This document shows, in pieces, positions 63,270 through 64,000 of a DNA stretch of 64,000 nucleotides. The position numbers were made by a program, and so were the translations under genes. The notes under the pieces are model-generated. The model did no database searches. It was given only the letters and a program-made list of their open reading frames with translations, and had not been told where the DNA came from. The first letter of the stretch is position 1; every line of letters begins with the position of its first letter. The stretch comes from Desulfocurvus sp. (GTDB lineage Bacteria; Desulfobacterota; Desulfovibrionia; Desulfovibrionales; Desulfovibrionaceae), in the NCBI GenBank assembly GCA_020692325.1, contig JAIMKR010000006.1, positions 1-64,000 on the forward strand, in the 5' to 3' direction.

Positions 63270-64000
63270 TCACTTCACGAAGGCGTACTGCGCCACCTTC
63301 ACGAAGAAGGCGGTAAGCGCCAGATTGGCCACGGCCAGCGGCATGAGCCACTTCCAGTTGATGTTCAGCAGCTGGTCGAAGCGCACACGCGGGTAGGTCC
63401 AGCGGAAGAACACGAACAGCAGCACCAGCAAGGAGACCTTGAGCAGGAACCACAGCGGCCCGGGCAGCACCGGCCCCTGCCAGCCGCCCAGAAAGAGCAC
63501 CGTGGCCACGGAGGCCACCACGATCATGTTCGCGTACTCGGCCAGGAAGAACATGCCGAAACCCATGCCGGAGTATTCCGTATGGTAGCCGGCGGTGAGC
63601 TCGCTCTCGGCCTCGGGCAGGTCGAAGGGGGCGCGATTGGTCTCGCCCAGGGCGCTTACGATGTAGATGACGAAGGCCAGCGGCTGGGTCATGACGTTCC
63701 AGTTCCATGGCCAGGTCCCCTGCTCCTTGACCACTGCGGCCATGTTCAGGCTGCCGGAGACGAAGCACACGGCCAGCACGCTGAGCAGCATGGGAATTTC
63801 GTAGGCCACGGACTGCGAAACAGTGCGCGCGGCGCCGAGCAGGGCGTACTTGTTGTTCTGCGCCCAGCCGCCCAGAATCATCGAGAGCCCGGTGAACCCG
63901 GCGAAGGCGATGATGAGCAGGACGCCGAGGTTGATATCCAGGGCGTAGAGGCCGTCGCCCACGGGCAGCGGCAGGTAGAGCAGCAGCACCGGCACGAAGA
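63270..64000 (-). CDS. nuoH: NADH-quinone oxidoreductase subunit NuoH (5' end outside window)
   Basis: Membrane subunit forming the quinone-binding chamber. About 243 C-terminal residues are present of some 320-330. GETNRAPFDLPEAESELTAG with the following YHTEYSGM is the NuoH signature, and ARTVSQSVAYEIPML precedes it. The N-terminus lies beyond the right edge, with nuoABCD presumably upstream. Confidence 0.96.
   Translation of the reverse strand, partial: FVPVLLLYLPLPVGDGLYALDINLGVLLIIAFAGFTGLSMILGGWAQNNKYALLGAARTVSQSVAYEIPMLLSVLAVCFVSGSLNMAAVVKEQGTWPWNWNVMTQPLAFVIYIVSALGETNRAPFDLPEAESELTAGYHTEYSGMGFGMFFLAEYANMIVVASVATVLFLGGWQGPVLPGPLWFLLKVSLLVLLFVFFRWTYPRVRFDQLLNINWKWLMPLAVANLALTAFFVKVAQYAFVK

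Overview
The window looks like chromosome from a GC-rich, nitrogen-fixing, anaerobic deltaproteobacterium, most likely of the Desulfovibrionaceae. This is inferred from gene content and protein style: nif genes beside a split molybdate system and free molbindins, a quinone-reactive Nuo complex with extra antiporter subunits, a class I adenylate cyclase, and GC-rich repeats in intergenic DNA. I see no rRNA, tRNA, CRISPR array, transposase or phage gene.

Layout. (1) 1-6.6 kb is a nitrogenase/molybdenum block: nifH (minus, cut by the window edge), divergent nifV, modB, a 55-codon secreted ORF, modC, nifA and two nearly identical mop genes. nifH and nifV each have a clear sigma-54 promoter in their shared intergenic region. 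NifV makes homocitrate for FeMo-co, ModBC imports molybdate, the Mop proteins bind it, and NifA activates sigma-54 promoters. (2) 6.8-16.2 kb is sensory and regulatory: a Cache chemoreceptor, a CAT-like acetyltransferase, an exported DJ-1/PfpI protein with a GlxA-type AraC regulator (flanked by 77-nt direct repeats), a DUF202 protein, a Cache-HAMP-GGDEF-EAL protein and an Rrf2 regulator. (3) 16.4-32.4 kb is mostly housekeeping: a TPR protein, pgm followed by a very large class I adenylate cyclase with a pentapeptide-repeat domain, holB, purA, an MltF-like transglycosylase, a stand-alone AICAR transformylase, an RNase II/R family protein and cysQ.

(4) 32.9-45.3 kb holds a ketopantoate-reductase-like gene, a methyltransferase and a long minus-strand run: hldD, lptD, mutL, alr, a small protein, then PilZ, an iron-sulfur flavoprotein and rmuC. 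hldD and lptD serve LPS synthesis and export. (5) 45.6-55.3 kb is accessory: a VWA-OmpA protein and secreted partner, an AraC regulator, a DMT exporter, two overlapping small ORFs leading into a MarR regulator, a thioesterase, a Tat-exported PCMT-like methyltransferase, a secreted esterase, a degenerate HsdR_N protein and a zinc-ribbon membrane protein. (6) 55.3-64 kb is the 3' part of a nuo operon on the minus strand: nuoH (partial), I, J, K, two MrpD/NuoL-like subunits separated by an 88-aa membrane protein, nuoM and nuoN.

Two convergent intergenic regions (32.5-32.9 and 49.1-49.5 kb) carry the same pair of repeat blocks in the same relative order around unrelated hairpin-bearing cores. Gene-poor stretches near 9.5-10.2, 12.2-12.7, 17.3-18.1 and 50.7-51.5 kb contain no gene I can support.
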